64,000 nucleotides of DNA from Clostridiales bacterium (GCA_029008095.1 JAQXJB010000004.1:36234-100233), one strand, 5' to 3'. Shown: positions 42,231 to 51,495, counted from the stretch's first letter. Program-made: numbers and translations. The notes: generated by a model not told the origin, from the sequence alone.

Positions 42231-42256
42231 CCGAATGCGAAAGCGTTCGGGATTTT
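42225..42256 (+). terminator. Terminator of ssrA
   Basis: AAAATCCCGAATGC GAAA GCGTTCGGGATTTT (one G-T pair) followed by further T residues. Confidence 0.9.
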
Positions 42257-42363
42257 TCCTTATCACCTATTCACTATTCACTCTTCACAGATCTGCGCAT
42301 TCGGGATTTGATCTTGCTCCTATTGTATCGTTGGCACAAAGGCAGTTTAATTGCCAAAAGGGC

Positions 42364-42393
42364 TTGACGCAAGAATTAATATTGCTCTATAAT
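42364..42393 (+). promoter_or_regulatory. Promoter of the island genes
   Basis: TTGACG (42364-42369), 18-base spacer, TATAAT (42388-42393). A second TATAAT-like box follows at 42395-42400. Confidence 0.7.
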
Positions 42394-42452
42394 GTATAAT
42401 AAGTAGTTTTATAACTACAAAAGATTGGATAGAGATAGAGAGGGATAAACTT

Positions 42453-43739
42453 ATGGCAATGAAAGCAATGCGCTGCCCACAGTGTGGTTCGGATTTGGAA
42501 CTGGACGATAGCAAAGAGTTTGGATTTTGCTCCAGCTGCGGCACAAAAATCATGCTCCACGAGACTGTTCAGATGAAGCACAGCGGTGCTGTCCACATGA
42601 AAATGGACAATTCTGATCAGGGGCACAATCGTATTTCTCTTGGCAATCGTGCCTTTGAGTCCGGCAATTATCAGGAAGCTTATGAGTATTTTACCAAAGG
42701 ACTTGAAGATGTACCCGATGATGCTGTAGCAATCTATCGCAAGGGCATATGCGCGGTTTGCCTGTGCCCGGAGGATAATCTGCGTCTGTCTGAGTTAAAT
42801 ACCGGTATCAGGACTGCGAATGGCATCATAAACGAGGCGCTTGACCGCTATGAGGATGACACCCCGGAACAGGATGAAGTTTACGATGTGATTGCGCTTC
42901 TGGATGCTGATTTGGAGAACCTTGGCTACAGTGCGCTGGGAGCCACAGACACATATTACAACAGGACGTCTAATATTGATAAATGCAATTACCAGGCAGC
43001 TACATGGTGCGAAACAGCAAAACTGCTGGAGCTGGTAACCGATTACATGATTGCTGAGGAGCCCAAAGAAAAACTGCTTGCTTCCGCTATCGAGCGCTGC
43101 GATGAATGGTTGGGTTATGACAAAAACGGAGGTATTTCTTACTATACCAATACGACTACAGATAAAAAAGGCAAGAGCACGGACCATTACAGCGTATATC
43201 GCATGAATGATGCTCGCAGACAGGTGATTCTTAATGCCCGCAGCAGTATGGCCGAGCGTTATAACAATCTTCCGTCCCGTGTAGAGCGGGCTCAGAGTAT
43301 GGCGGATACGCTCAACGGCTTGCAGGAAGAAAGCAATAACCTGAAATCCAAAGCGGATGAAGCACAGAGCCGGTATGACGCCGCGAAGGATGCTTTCTGG
43401 AACAGCAATCCAGAGTATGCCTCCCGCAGGGCAAAACAGAAGAACTTGAGCTGGATCAGCGTAGGCGTGGGCGCAGTTATATGTCTGATATCTTTCTTCC
43501 TGCGCGCCAAGCTTGCGATCGCGCCTGTTATCGGCGTGGTGCTATTGATAGTGTCGTTCTTTGTTAAGCGCAGCATAGTGAAAAAACTTCAGAACAAGCT
43601 TGAAGCCGAAGTGTTCCCCTCTGATATCAAGCAGCTCGGCGATGAACTGGCTTCCGCAAAGGCTGAATGGCAGAAGAAGGAGCAAGAATGCCGAGCTAAG
43701 CAGGGCGAGATCTCTGAATTTGAAGCCAGCAAGAAGTAA
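42453..43739 (+). CDS. Zinc-ribbon protein with TPR-like and C-terminal membrane/coiled-coil regions
   Basis: 428 residues with GAGAGGGA before the ATG. The N-terminal zinc ribbon is CPQCGSDL...CSSCG (about 8-30), followed by a TPR-like segment (NRAFESGNYQEAYEYFTKGLE). The middle is a long helical domain and a coiled coil (about 285-330), then two TM segments (about 340-375) and a further coiled coil. Its layout recalls the YdjG/YdjH-type proteins that accompany SPFH proteins in Bacillus. Codon choice is more AT-rich than in neighbouring genes, in keeping with acquisition. First gene of the three-gene block inside the ssrA repeat. Confidence 0.78.
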   Translation: MAMKAMRCPQCGSDLELDDSKEFGFCSSCGTKIMLHETVQMKHSGAVHMKMDNSDQGHNRISLGNRAFESGNYQEAYEYFTKGLEDVPDDAVAIYRKGICAVCLCPEDNLRLSELNTGIRTANGIINEALDRYEDDTPEQDEVYDVIALLDADLENLGYSALGATDTYYNRTSNIDKCNYQAATWCETAKLLELVTDYMIAEEPKEKLLASAIERCDEWLGYDKNGGISYYTNTTTDKKGKSTDHYSVYRMNDARRQVILNARSSMAERYNNLPSRVERAQSMADTLNGLQEESNNLKSKADEAQSRYDAAKDAFWNSNPEYASRRAKQKNLSWISVGVGAVICLISFFLRAKLAIAPVIGVVLLIVSFFVKRSIVKKLQNKLEAEVFPSDIKQLGDELASAKAEWQKKEQECRAKQGEISEFEASKK

Positions 43740-43757
43740 ACAGGGGGTACATATACA

Positions 43758-44891
43758 GTGGCTTTATTTAGTGTTTTAAAGTATGAAGGGCCAAATGACG
43801 TCCTTGTATGGAAAGCCCCTCAGGAAGATTTCAACACCAAGTCGCAATTGATCGTACACGAATCTCAAGAGGCCGTTTTCTTTAAGGACGGCCAGGCGCT
43901 CGACCTGTTTGGAGCGGGCCGCCACACCTTGGAAACGCAAAATATCCCGTTGCTGAGCAAGCTGATCAATCTGCCTTTCGGCAAGGAATCCCCCTTCCAT
44001 TGCGAGGTTTATTTTGTCAACAAAACCCACTCAATGGATATCAGGTGGGGAACCAGCAACCACATCCCCATTCAGGACCCTGTTTACGGCGTGATCCTTC
44101 CAATAGGTGCGAACGGCCAGTTCGGTGTTCAGGTGGAAGACAGCCGCAAGCTATTGGTCAAGCTGGTCGGCACCATCCCCGCATTTACGCAGGTAGAACT
44201 GGTAAAGTACTTCCGCGGCCTGTTGATGACCAACATCAAGGACTTTATCGCCAAGAAAATGACCCAGGACAAGCTGACATTTCTGGAGATACATGCCCAC
44301 TTAAAAGAAATATCGGATGCAATCGCGCAGGATCTTCAGGCTGTATTCCAGGATTACGGCATAAAGCTGATCAACTTCTTTGTTGGCTCTATTATCGTTC
44401 CCGAAGATGATCCCTCCTATAAGCAGCTGCGTGACGCGCTCGCCCGCAAGGCAGAAATGGGCGTACTCGGATATACCTATCAGCAGCAGCGCACCTTCGA
44501 TGTGCTGGAAGGCGCCGCCAAAAATGAGGGCGGCGGAGCGGCCGTCATGGGTGCCGGCATGGGACTGGGCATGGGCGTCAATCTCGGCGGTTTCATGGGA
44601 CAGGCCATGGGGCAGAACATCAACGGCTTTGGCGGAAGCTCCTCGGGCTGTACCTGCGTCCGCTGCGGCGCAGCGCTGAGGGATGGCGTTCGCTTCTGCT
44701 CGGAGTGCGGCGCGGAACAGGTACGGCAGAGCCCCGGTACCGTCCGCTGTCCCAACTGCGGCGAGATGGTGCCTTCCGGTAAATTCTGCGCAGCCTGCGG
44801 CGGTCAGCTTCAGAGGTTCTGCCCGGAGTGCGGTACTGCGGTGGCAAGCGGTAACTTCTGCCCGAATTGCGGCAAAAAGCTGGGGGGTTAA
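43758..44891 (+). CDS. SPFH-domain protein with C-terminal zinc ribbons (YdjI/virion-core-like)
   Basis: 377 residues with AGGGGG before a GTG start (43758). Residues about 20-240 form the SPFH/Band-7-like core shared with YdjI of Bacillus subtilis and proteins annotated as virion core protein. About 255-290 is Gly/Met-rich. Three C-terminal zinc ribbons follow (CVRCG...CSECG, CPNCG...CAACG, CPECG...CPNCG). In Bacillus, YdjI recruits the PspA homologue to stressed membranes, so a membrane-stress role is plausible. No PspA gene lies in the block. It lies 18 bases after the zinc-ribbon gene and three bases before the XpaC-like gene, in one operon. Confidence 0.85.
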   Translation: MALFSVLKYEGPNDVLVWKAPQEDFNTKSQLIVHESQEAVFFKDGQALDLFGAGRHTLETQNIPLLSKLINLPFGKESPFHCEVYFVNKTHSMDIRWGTSNHIPIQDPVYGVILPIGANGQFGVQVEDSRKLLVKLVGTIPAFTQVELVKYFRGLLMTNIKDFIAKKMTQDKLTFLEIHAHLKEISDAIAQDLQAVFQDYGIKLINFFVGSIIVPEDDPSYKQLRDALARKAEMGVLGYTYQQQRTFDVLEGAAKNEGGGAAVMGAGMGLGMGVNLGGFMGQAMGQNINGFGGSSSGCTCVRCGAALRDGVRFCSECGAEQVRQSPGTVRCPNCGEMVPSGKFCAACGGQLQRFCPECGTAVASGNFCPNCGKKLGG

Positions 44892-44893
44892 TT

Positions 44894-45601
44894 ATGAATA
44901 AAACGACAAAACGCCTGCTCCTGATATTTGCTATTATCCTTGTCTTTGGAAGCGCTGCTGTGTTTCTGATCGTGAAGGACAAAACTCCGCAGTTCTGGAT
45001 TTCCTATGTTGCGGGCGTTATTGCCCTCGCCGCAGTGACTTTCGGCGGATTGATCACCTCGAAGGACACCAACCAGCCGTCATCCTACGTTTTTTCCACA
45101 ATTTCAAGCATATATGCGGTCGCCGTGGCACTTGTGATCATTTTTTTCTGCGTCAATCTCAAGCTCTCCGTCGGCTGGTATGCCGCCATCCATCTGATTC
45201 TGTTTGCCGCTTATCTGGTTGGTATTATCACCGGTCATTCCGGACACAGCTATATTACAGAGCAGGGAGCAGAAACCCGCAGACAGGTTATCAAGGCCCG
45301 CATGGATGTTGAGCGTGTCGTTTCCCTCGGCGCGTCCGCCGATGATTTGCCGGACGATAAGCGTATCATCGTAAAGCAGGCATTGTTCGAGGTTGAGGAA
45401 AAATTGCGCTACTCCGACCCGATGCAAAACCCGGAAACAGCAGAGCAGGCGCATGCGGTGGAAACCGCGCTGGATGCGCTGGAGCAGTCGGTTGACGACC
45501 TGCTCAGCGGTCAAGCCGATTTGAGCGTCGTTCAGCAGCAAGCGAAGCTTGCTATACGCAAAATTGATGCCTATAACCGCGCAAAGAAGCTTCTCAAATA
45601 A
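44894..45601 (+). CDS. XpaC-like membrane protein (5-bromo-4-chloroindolyl phosphate hydrolysis family, tentative)
   Basis: 235 residues from the ATG with GGGGGG upstream; an in-frame ATG at 44867 lies inside the SPFH gene. Four TM segments lie at about 7-25, 33-52, 60-83 and 88-108. A soluble helical C-terminal domain of about 120 residues follows, with a Leu/Glu/Ala-rich pattern (AETRRQVIKARMDVERVVSLG). The layout resembles XpaC-like proteins found near TelA and PspA-type stress genes. The stop codon shares its last base with the right ssrA repeat, so the gene abuts the presumed att site. Family assignment is weak. Confidence 0.7.
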   Translation: MNKTTKRLLLIFAIILVFGSAAVFLIVKDKTPQFWISYVAGVIALAAVTFGGLITSKDTNQPSSYVFSTISSIYAVAVALVIIFFCVNLKLSVGWYAAIHLILFAAYLVGIITGHSGHSYITEQGAETRRQVIKARMDVERVVSLGASADDLPDDKRIIVKQALFEVEEKLRYSDPMQNPETAEQAHAVETALDALEQSVDDLLSGQADLSVVQQQAKLAIRKIDAYNRAKKLLK

Positions 45602-45744
45602 GCTGCCCAACCCGATACGCGTGACGGTTGGCGTATGGCGCGGGGAATTGGGCTTTAGCCCGAAATAACCGTCTGCGCCCGGAGAAGGTTCCGAGGACGT
45701 GTTTTCGGACGCGGGTTTGATTCCCGCAGGCTCCATCAAAAATC
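45601..45744 (+). repeat. Degenerate right copy of the ssrA 3' end
   Basis: 144 bases, 8 mismatches to 42087-42230 by eye, including TTTGATTCC for TTCGATTCC and CCATCA for CCACCA. It therefore cannot make a normal tRNA-like 3' end and has no 5' half. A hairpin AATCGACAAGC...GCTTGTCGATT followed by TTTCC (about 45741-45777) ends it like a terminator. From there to 46044 the gap holds only an AT-rich stretch and a possible -10. Confidence 0.9.
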
Positions 45745-45909
45745 GACAAGCATCTGACGGTGCTTGTCGATTTTTCCTTATTACTTCTTCACTAAAATTT
45801 ATGGTTTGATTTTGGAACAGCAGGTAATTTGCCCTCAAGCGTTTCGATACTTTACACAAAAATATTTTGATATGCTGAAAAAAGACTACACAATTATTGT
45901 TTTATCAGT

Positions 45910-45915
45910 TATAAT
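45910..45915 (+). promoter_or_regulatory. Possible -10 box of the glycyl-radical enzyme gene
   Basis: Consensus TATAAT with no good -35 at the usual distance. Transcription would begin near 45922, giving a leader of about 120 bases with small dyads (CGTCC...GGACG near 45990-46010). This argues against translation starting at the ATG at 45922. Confidence 0.35.
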
Positions 45916-46044
45916 AGGACTATGATAAATCTGCAAAATGCAGCTCCGGCCAGTGAGGCCTCCGGACTTCATTTCCAGCAGAGCAATACGTCCTTGGAGA
46001 GGGACGCAAAAAACTACTACTCTATTATGCGAGGTTTTATGGCT

Positions 46045-48495
46045 ATGTATAATTTCAAGCCCTACACTGACCGCATCGCAAGAATGCGTGAAAAGGTTCG
46101 CGACAGAGTCATTACTGCAGACAGCGTGAAAGCTCACCTGCAGGACGAAGCGTCCAAGAAGTATGAAAATTTCCCCCCGATGCTCGCAAAGACCTATGAA
46201 GCTCTTTATATTATTTCCAAGATGCCTATCGACATCGTAGAAGATGAGTATTTCGTAGGCGACATGGGCAACAAGGGCTGGGGCGCCGCAAACGGCTCCA
46301 TGTGGCTCATGGCGGACATTGAAAACACCTGGCCCATTGAGGCCGACGGTCTGCACCACGCTCCCGACGATGATCCCCTCTATTCTCACCAGAAGCTGGC
46401 TATCTCTCCCGAGGATCTGAAGGATCTGCGTGAGCTTTTCGCCAAGAAGATGGAAGCAAGAGGCGGCATCATGCCCGAGGAATGGCTGCCTGACGGCGCG
46501 ATGGATTTCTTCAAGCTCCAGGCATCCGACTACGGCAAGATCGGCGGTTTCCCCCTGATGCTGCCTCCCGGACACCTCACCCCCGGCTTCCAGAACATCC
46601 TCAAGAGAGGCTATGCCGATATCCGTAAGCAGGCTCAGGATTGGCTGGACGAGCACGAAGGCAACGTTCAGGGCGACAACATGGGCAAGTACATATTCTA
46701 CAAGGCCGCAACCGTTGCCTGCGACGGCGCTATCACTCTTACCCGCCGCTATGCCGATCTCGCCAGAGAGAAGGCAAAGACCGCTCCCACTCCCGAGCGC
46801 AAGGCCGAACTCGAAAATATGGCCGTAAGCCTTGACTGGATCGCTGAGCAGCCCGCTCGTACCTTCCGCGAGGCCTGCCAGCAGGTCATGCTCTACAATG
46901 TATTCCTGAAGGTCCACAACGACCCGGGCGTAACCAGCCTCGGCCGCTTCGACCAGTACACCTGGCCCTACCTGAAGAAGGATCTGGAAGAGGGTACTAT
47001 CACTCTTGACGAAGCCCAGGAGCTGGTGGACGCGTTCTTCCTGAAGATCAATACTTTTTACGGCGGCGGCTTCGGAAAAATGCAGCAGACTGCCGGCGTA
47101 GGCCACCTCGGTCAGCACACCACCATCGGCGGCTGCATCCCCGAGACCGGCGAGGACGCCACCAACCCCGTGTCCTACATGGTGCTGGAGGCAATGTCCC
47201 GTCTTGAGCTGCACGAGCCCACCGTGTCCCTGCGTACCAGCAAGAACACTCCCAAGGAGATCTGGGACTGCGCAATGGCAACTTCCATGAAGGTCGGCGG
47301 TCTGCCGCTGCTCCAGAATGACGATGTCATCATCCCCGCCATCATCCGTGAGCTTGGCTTCACTCTGGAGGACGCGAGAAACTTCGCGTTCATAGGCTGC
47401 CAGGAGATAACCGGCTCCGGCTGCGACTATCCCGCTCCCAACGGCTCCTCCATGTCTCACAGCGGTATTTATTGGGCCATCGGCCTGCTCATGGCTATCA
47501 ATAACGGCATCAACCCCATAAACGGCGCTCAGGCTCCCGAGAAGGTTCGCTCCGGCTACCTTACCGATATGAAGTCTATGGACGAGGTTCGCGCCGCGTT
47601 TGAGAAGATATGCACATGGATGCTCACCTGGTCCGCTACCCTCAACAACTACACCGAGCACGAGTATCCCAGACTCTTCCCCTTCCCCAACCTCTCCATT
47701 TCCACCACCGGCTGCATGGAGCAGGGCAAGGACGTATCCGAGGGCGGCGCTAAATACAACTCCTACGGCGGTACCGCTACCGGTCTTGCAACCACCGCGG
47801 ACAGTCTGACCGCCATCAAGTACATGGTCTTTGACAAGAAGCTCATCTCCGCCGAGGAATACCTGAAGGCCATCCTCGCCAACTGGGAGGGCTATGAGCC
47901 TCTGCGTCAGCGCATCCTCACCGAAGTACCCCATTACGGCAACGCCGACCCCTATGCCGACGAGGAAATGAAGTACGTTATCGACCTGTACTACAACATT
48001 TCCAGAGCGTTCTCCACCCACCGCTGCAAGGTATATAAGTGCGGCACCTTCGGCGCATCCGACCACGTTGTCCAGGGCGAGATAACTTGGGCTACTCCCG
48101 ACGGCCGCAAGACAGGCGAGCCCATTGCCGACGCTTCCAGCCCCGCTCAGGGCAGAGATGTCAATGGCCCCACCGCCGTGTTCACCTCCTCCACCAGCTT
48201 TGACCACTCTCATTTCATGGACGGCATGGCGCTCAACCTGAAGATCCATCCCACCGCGCTGGCCTCCAACGAGGGCGTTACTAAGCTTGAGGATATGACC
48301 AAAACTTACTTCGAGCAGGGCGGCATGGAGGTTCAGTACAACGTCGTGGACGCCGCCACCCTGAGGAAGGCTCAGAAGGCCCCCGACGAGTACCACAATC
48401 TCGTTGTCCGTATCGCCGGCTTCAGCGCATATTTCGTGGATATGACTCCCGCTATGCAGGAAGACATCATCTCCCGCGCTGAGCACGCACTCTAA
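46045..48495 (+). CDS. Glycyl-radical enzyme (pyruvate formate-lyase-like), substrate unknown
   Basis: 816 residues from the ATG at 46045, with GAGG ten bases upstream; ATG 46039 is also possible. The frame is open from 45922, but that extension is unlike the family and begins at the apparent transcription start. The family start YTDRIARMREKV is intact. The radical glycine lies in VVRIAGFSAYFVD (G792). The active-site Cys is C452 in IGCQEITGSGC, with acidic E454 placed as in the GCVE motif of radical dehydratases. It resembles the dehydratase/lyase branch (glycerol or diol dehydratase, CutC, HypD) more than true PFL with its Cys-Cys pair. No activating radical SAM gene is near. Confidence 0.9.
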   Translation: MYNFKPYTDRIARMREKVRDRVITADSVKAHLQDEASKKYENFPPMLAKTYEALYIISKMPIDIVEDEYFVGDMGNKGWGAANGSMWLMADIENTWPIEADGLHHAPDDDPLYSHQKLAISPEDLKDLRELFAKKMEARGGIMPEEWLPDGAMDFFKLQASDYGKIGGFPLMLPPGHLTPGFQNILKRGYADIRKQAQDWLDEHEGNVQGDNMGKYIFYKAATVACDGAITLTRRYADLAREKAKTAPTPERKAELENMAVSLDWIAEQPARTFREACQQVMLYNVFLKVHNDPGVTSLGRFDQYTWPYLKKDLEEGTITLDEAQELVDAFFLKINTFYGGGFGKMQQTAGVGHLGQHTTIGGCIPETGEDATNPVSYMVLEAMSRLELHEPTVSLRTSKNTPKEIWDCAMATSMKVGGLPLLQNDDVIIPAIIRELGFTLEDARNFAFIGCQEITGSGCDYPAPNGSSMSHSGIYWAIGLLMAINNGINPINGAQAPEKVRSGYLTDMKSMDEVRAAFEKICTWMLTWSATLNNYTEHEYPRLFPFPNLSISTTGCMEQGKDVSEGGAKYNSYGGTATGLATTADSLTAIKYMVFDKKLISAEEYLKAILANWEGYEPLRQRILTEVPHYGNADPYADEEMKYVIDLYYNISRAFSTHRCKVYKCGTFGASDHVVQGEITWATPDGRKTGEPIADASSPAQGRDVNGPTAVFTSSTSFDHSHFMDGMALNLKIHPTALASNEGVTKLEDMTKTYFEQGGMEVQYNVVDAATLRKAQKAPDEYHNLVVRIAGFSAYFVDMTPAMQEDIISRAEHAL

Positions 48496-48516
48496 GCTTA
48501 TTGCAACATATTACAG

Positions 48517-48548
48517 AAAAAGCCGCTTGCGTCTGCAAGCGGCTTTTT
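48517..48548. terminator. Bidirectional terminator
   Basis: 14-base perfect stem AAAAAGCCGCTTGC/GCAAGCGGCTTTTT with loop GTCT, between the convergent glycyl-radical enzyme and bceB-like genes. Confidence 0.92.
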
Positions 48549-48566
48549 CAGCAGCAGCGAGCGGCA

Positions 48567-50624
48567 TTATTCCTTGCTTCCGCTGACGATGGAGTAATAC
48601 GCGTTGGAGGTGAGCTTATACACAAGCGCATAAAATACGCCGAATACCAGCACGGTAACCGCCATGACCACGATCATCAGCGTGACATTGCGCAGATTGA
48701 ACAGCGCCAGCAGCTTCTGCACCATCGGGAAGGCAAAGCCCAGATGAACCACCGCCGTCACAAAGGGCAGCAGGAACACGGTGAGCAGTTGGGAATTGAC
48801 GCTTTTGCGTATGTCCTTTTTGGTCATGCCCACCTTCTGCATGACATCAAAGCGGCTTTCATCCTCATAGCCCTCCGTTATCTGCTTATAGTAGATGATC
48901 AGCACTGTGGCAAACAGGAATACGACAGAGAGAATACTGCCCAGGAATAAGATGCCGCCATAGGTACCGTAACAATCAGCGCGGTTGGCCTCGCGGCTTT
49001 CTACATTATAAGAATAGAACCCGCCTTCGCCGGTGTAATCCAGCTCCCGGACACGCCGGCGAATGGCGTCCGCCAGTTGAATTTCCGCTTCCGTGTCCAG
49101 ATCGGTGTCAAAGCCATAACTCAGCTCCGGGCGGCATATATAATCCTCACTGATATCATCCAGCTCGGAATTCAGGGAAGCCACTGCTTCATCCAGGTCG
49201 TTCACCACCAGAAAGACAGAGGGGATAATATCCATCGCTGCATTGCTGCTGCCCATTATCTCAGGCACCTGCTTCTGTATCTTCCAGACAGTGCCATCGT
49301 TCATGGTGATCGAGGCGTCATCATAGCGGCAGCGAACGCAGTGGATCAGGGCTTCATGCTCGCCCAGCGTTTCGCTGGCGCCCATACAGCGGTTGTAGTC
49401 CTCCAAAGGAATGAAATATACCTGGCAGACGCTATTCATGGTATTCATATTGGCGTCGTTGACCTGCATGCGGTCCGCGATCAGCCGTCCGTCCCGGAGC
49501 AGACCGGCAACTTTGGTGCTGAGATAATATTCCTCGTTCCGGGGCTGAACACCGAAGCTATCCATTACCTCGCCCACTTCCTCAAGAATATGCGTGACCT
49601 TTTCCGGGGTATACTCGGCATTCTCCTTTACAGACACGAAGTCGGTGTAAACCATAATACTTTTTGGGTATCGCGCCTGAAGGCTGTCCTCCGCGCCGAA
49701 GAAAAGGCTGCTTGCGCCCAGCATCATCACCAGCACCATCGTGCTGAGAATACAGACGGAGGCAAGACCGGCGCCGTTGCGCTTCATGCGGAAGGCCATG
49801 GAGGAAACAGAGACAAAATGATTTTTCTGATAGTAATACCGCTTATTCTTTTGAAGGATGCGGCACAGCATCACAGAGCCGGAAATGAATATCATATATG
49901 TTGCCAGAATGACCATAATAACAGCGATAAAGAACCACGACAGCGCCAGCAGCGGGCTTTCAATGGATACCGCTATATAGTAAGCCAGTCCCAGCAGGAC
50001 CACGCCGCCCACTCCCAGCAGATAATTGGCCTTGGGAGGCTTTTCGCCGGTATTCTCGCTGCGCAGCAGAGAGATAACGTTCATTCTCCATAGACTCAGC
50101 AGGCCTTTGAGCAGCAGCAGTAAAAAAATCACGGCAAATATCCATACGGTATCCAAAAGTGCCTCCCTATTGACGGAGAAGGTATAGGTAACTTCGCCGG
50201 AAAGCACCCGGACAAGCCCCAGCTCCGTCAGCTTGGAAAGGGCAATACCGCATATAATGCCGGAAACAAGGGAAATGACGTACACCATGAGCGTTTCCCA
50301 GAGCAGCACGGTGCTCAGGTACTTTTTGCCCATGCCCAAAATGTTATAAAGGCCGAATTCCTTCTGTCTGCGGCGCATCAGAAAGGAATTGGTGTAGAGC
50401 AGGAATGCCAGCGCAAAGAATGCGATGACCCATACGCCAAATCCCAGCACCATCTTTGTTGAGCTGCCGCCTGCCATATGATCCAGAGTGGGCATGGCAG
50501 CAAGATAGTGGATGATATACTGCATCATCACCATCCCGGCGCAGGTCAGGATATAGGGCAGGTACAGCCGCTTGTTCTTGCGTATGCCATCCCAGGCGAG
50601 CTTCGGGTAAAACAATAGCTTCAT
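48567..50624 (-). CDS. Bce-type ABC transporter permease (FtsX-like)
   Basis: 685 residues with about ten TM segments: one near residue 20-40, a group at 55-310, and three at about 555-670. A large extracellular domain lies between the two groups (about 320-540), the hallmark of BceB permeases that sense peptide antibiotics. The start lies within the last codons of the ATPase gene (four-base overlap). Together with the ATPase it forms a detoxification and sensing complex; BceB signals directly to a BceS-type kinase that lacks its own sensor domain, as seen here. Likely ligands are bacitracin-like or lantibiotic peptides; which one is not visible. Confidence 0.92.
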   Translation of the reverse strand: MKLLFYPKLAWDGIRKNKRLYLPYILTCAGMVMMQYIIHYLAAMPTLDHMAGGSSTKMVLGFGVWVIAFFALAFLLYTNSFLMRRRQKEFGLYNILGMGKKYLSTVLLWETLMVYVISLVSGIICGIALSKLTELGLVRVLSGEVTYTFSVNREALLDTVWIFAVIFLLLLLKGLLSLWRMNVISLLRSENTGEKPPKANYLLGVGGVVLLGLAYYIAVSIESPLLALSWFFIAVIMVILATYMIFISGSVMLCRILQKNKRYYYQKNHFVSVSSMAFRMKRNGAGLASVCILSTMVLVMMLGASSLFFGAEDSLQARYPKSIMVYTDFVSVKENAEYTPEKVTHILEEVGEVMDSFGVQPRNEEYYLSTKVAGLLRDGRLIADRMQVNDANMNTMNSVCQVYFIPLEDYNRCMGASETLGEHEALIHCVRCRYDDASITMNDGTVWKIQKQVPEIMGSSNAAMDIIPSVFLVVNDLDEAVASLNSELDDISEDYICRPELSYGFDTDLDTEAEIQLADAIRRRVRELDYTGEGGFYSYNVESREANRADCYGTYGGILFLGSILSVVFLFATVLIIYYKQITEGYEDESRFDVMQKVGMTKKDIRKSVNSQLLTVFLLPFVTAVVHLGFAFPMVQKLLALFNLRNVTLMIVVMAVTVLVFGVFYALVYKLTSNAYYSIVSGSKE

Positions 50625-51385
50625 GCCCGATCACCGCCTGTTGCCAGCATGGTCAGCGTGTCAGATATCTTCTGATAGAGCTGCTCGTTGGTGCTGTTTC
50701 CACGGTATATCTGATGGAATACTTCGCCGTCCCGGATGAAAAGCACACGGCCCGCGTGGCTGGCGGCTTTTACGGAGTGGGTGACCATGAGGATGGTGCG
50801 TCCGTCCGCGTTGATGTCGCCGAACAAGCGAAGCAGCTCGTCCGTTGCCTTGGAATCCAGCGCTCCGGTGGGTTCGTCCGCCAGCACCAGCTTTGGGTCG
50901 GTGATGATGGCTCTGGCCACGGCAGCGCGCTGCTTCTGCCCTCCGGAAATCTCATATGGATATTTTTTCAGCAGCTCCGTGATGCCGAGCTGCGCGGCGA
51001 TGGGCTTCAGGCGCTTCTGCATTTCGCCGTGGCTCTTGCCCGCCAGCACCAGAGGCAGATAGATATTGTCCTCAATGGTGAAGGTGTCCAGCAGATTGAA
51101 CTCCTGAAACACAAAGCCCAGATTGTCCCGGCGGAACTCGGCGACACGGCTTTCCTTTACCCTGCTCAGCTCCTGCCCGTCCAGAACGACGCTGCCCTCG
51201 GTGGGCTTATCAAGAGCCGCCAGAATATTCAGCAGCGTTGTCTTGCCAGAACCGGACTCGCCCATGATCGCCACATACTCTCCGGCCTCAACGCTGAAAT
51301 TAACGTTTTTCAGAGCCTCCACCTTATTGCCGCCAAAGCGGGTAGTATAGGTCTTTTTGAGACCCGTTACCTGTAAAATAGACAT
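50621..51385 (-). CDS. Bce-type ABC transporter ATP-binding protein
   Basis: 254 residues with AAGGAGG before the ATG. Walker A GESGSGKT is at 42-49, signature ISGGQKQRAAVARA near 145-158, Walker B LVLADEPTGALD and the H-loop in VTHS. It energises the FtsX-like permease encoded directly downstream with a four-base overlap. A BceR-type operator (51478-51491) lies upstream, between this gene and the kinase gene, giving the transporter its own inducible promoter. Confidence 0.95.
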   Translation of the reverse strand: MSILQVTGLKKTYTTRFGGNKVEALKNVNFSVEAGEYVAIMGESGSGKTTLLNILAALDKPTEGSVVLDGQELSRVKESRVAEFRRDNLGFVFQEFNLLDTFTIEDNIYLPLVLAGKSHGEMQKRLKPIAAQLGITELLKKYPYEISGGQKQRAAVARAIITDPKLVLADEPTGALDSKATDELLRLFGDINADGRTILMVTHSVKAASHAGRVLFIRDGEVFHQIYRGNSTNEQLYQKISDTLTMLATGGDRA

Positions 51386-51477
51386 TGCAAAAACCTCCTT
51401 GCGAGTTTCTGCCGTTAGTTTATCAAAAGGGGGAAACGCATCGCCATAGATTTGGCTTACATTTCCCCCTCAGCTTC

Positions 51478-51491
51478 TTACACTTTTGTAA
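51478..51491. promoter_or_regulatory. BceR-type operator before the transporter genes
   Basis: TTACA-CTTT-TGTAA is a perfect inverted repeat within CTTACA...TGTAAG (51477-51492) and fits the TNACA-N4-TGTAA consensus described for BceR-like regulators. A half site CTTACATTT lies at about 51456-51464. Confidence 0.7.
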
Positions 51492-51495
51492 GAAA

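Noticed and set aside
45104..45859. 251-residue minus-strand ORF across the degenerate ssrA copy
   Set aside because: It runs antisense to the XpaC-like gene and the tmRNA fragment, with no Shine-Dalgarno and no family features.
45922..46044. Longer start (ATG 45922) for the glycyl-radical enzyme
   Set aside because: It coincides with the predicted transcription start and adds residues unlike the family; a GAGG is placed for 46045.
45886..48486. 866-residue minus-strand ORF opposite the glycyl-radical enzyme
   Set aside because: Shadow frame; the plus strand has the complete, conserved enzyme.
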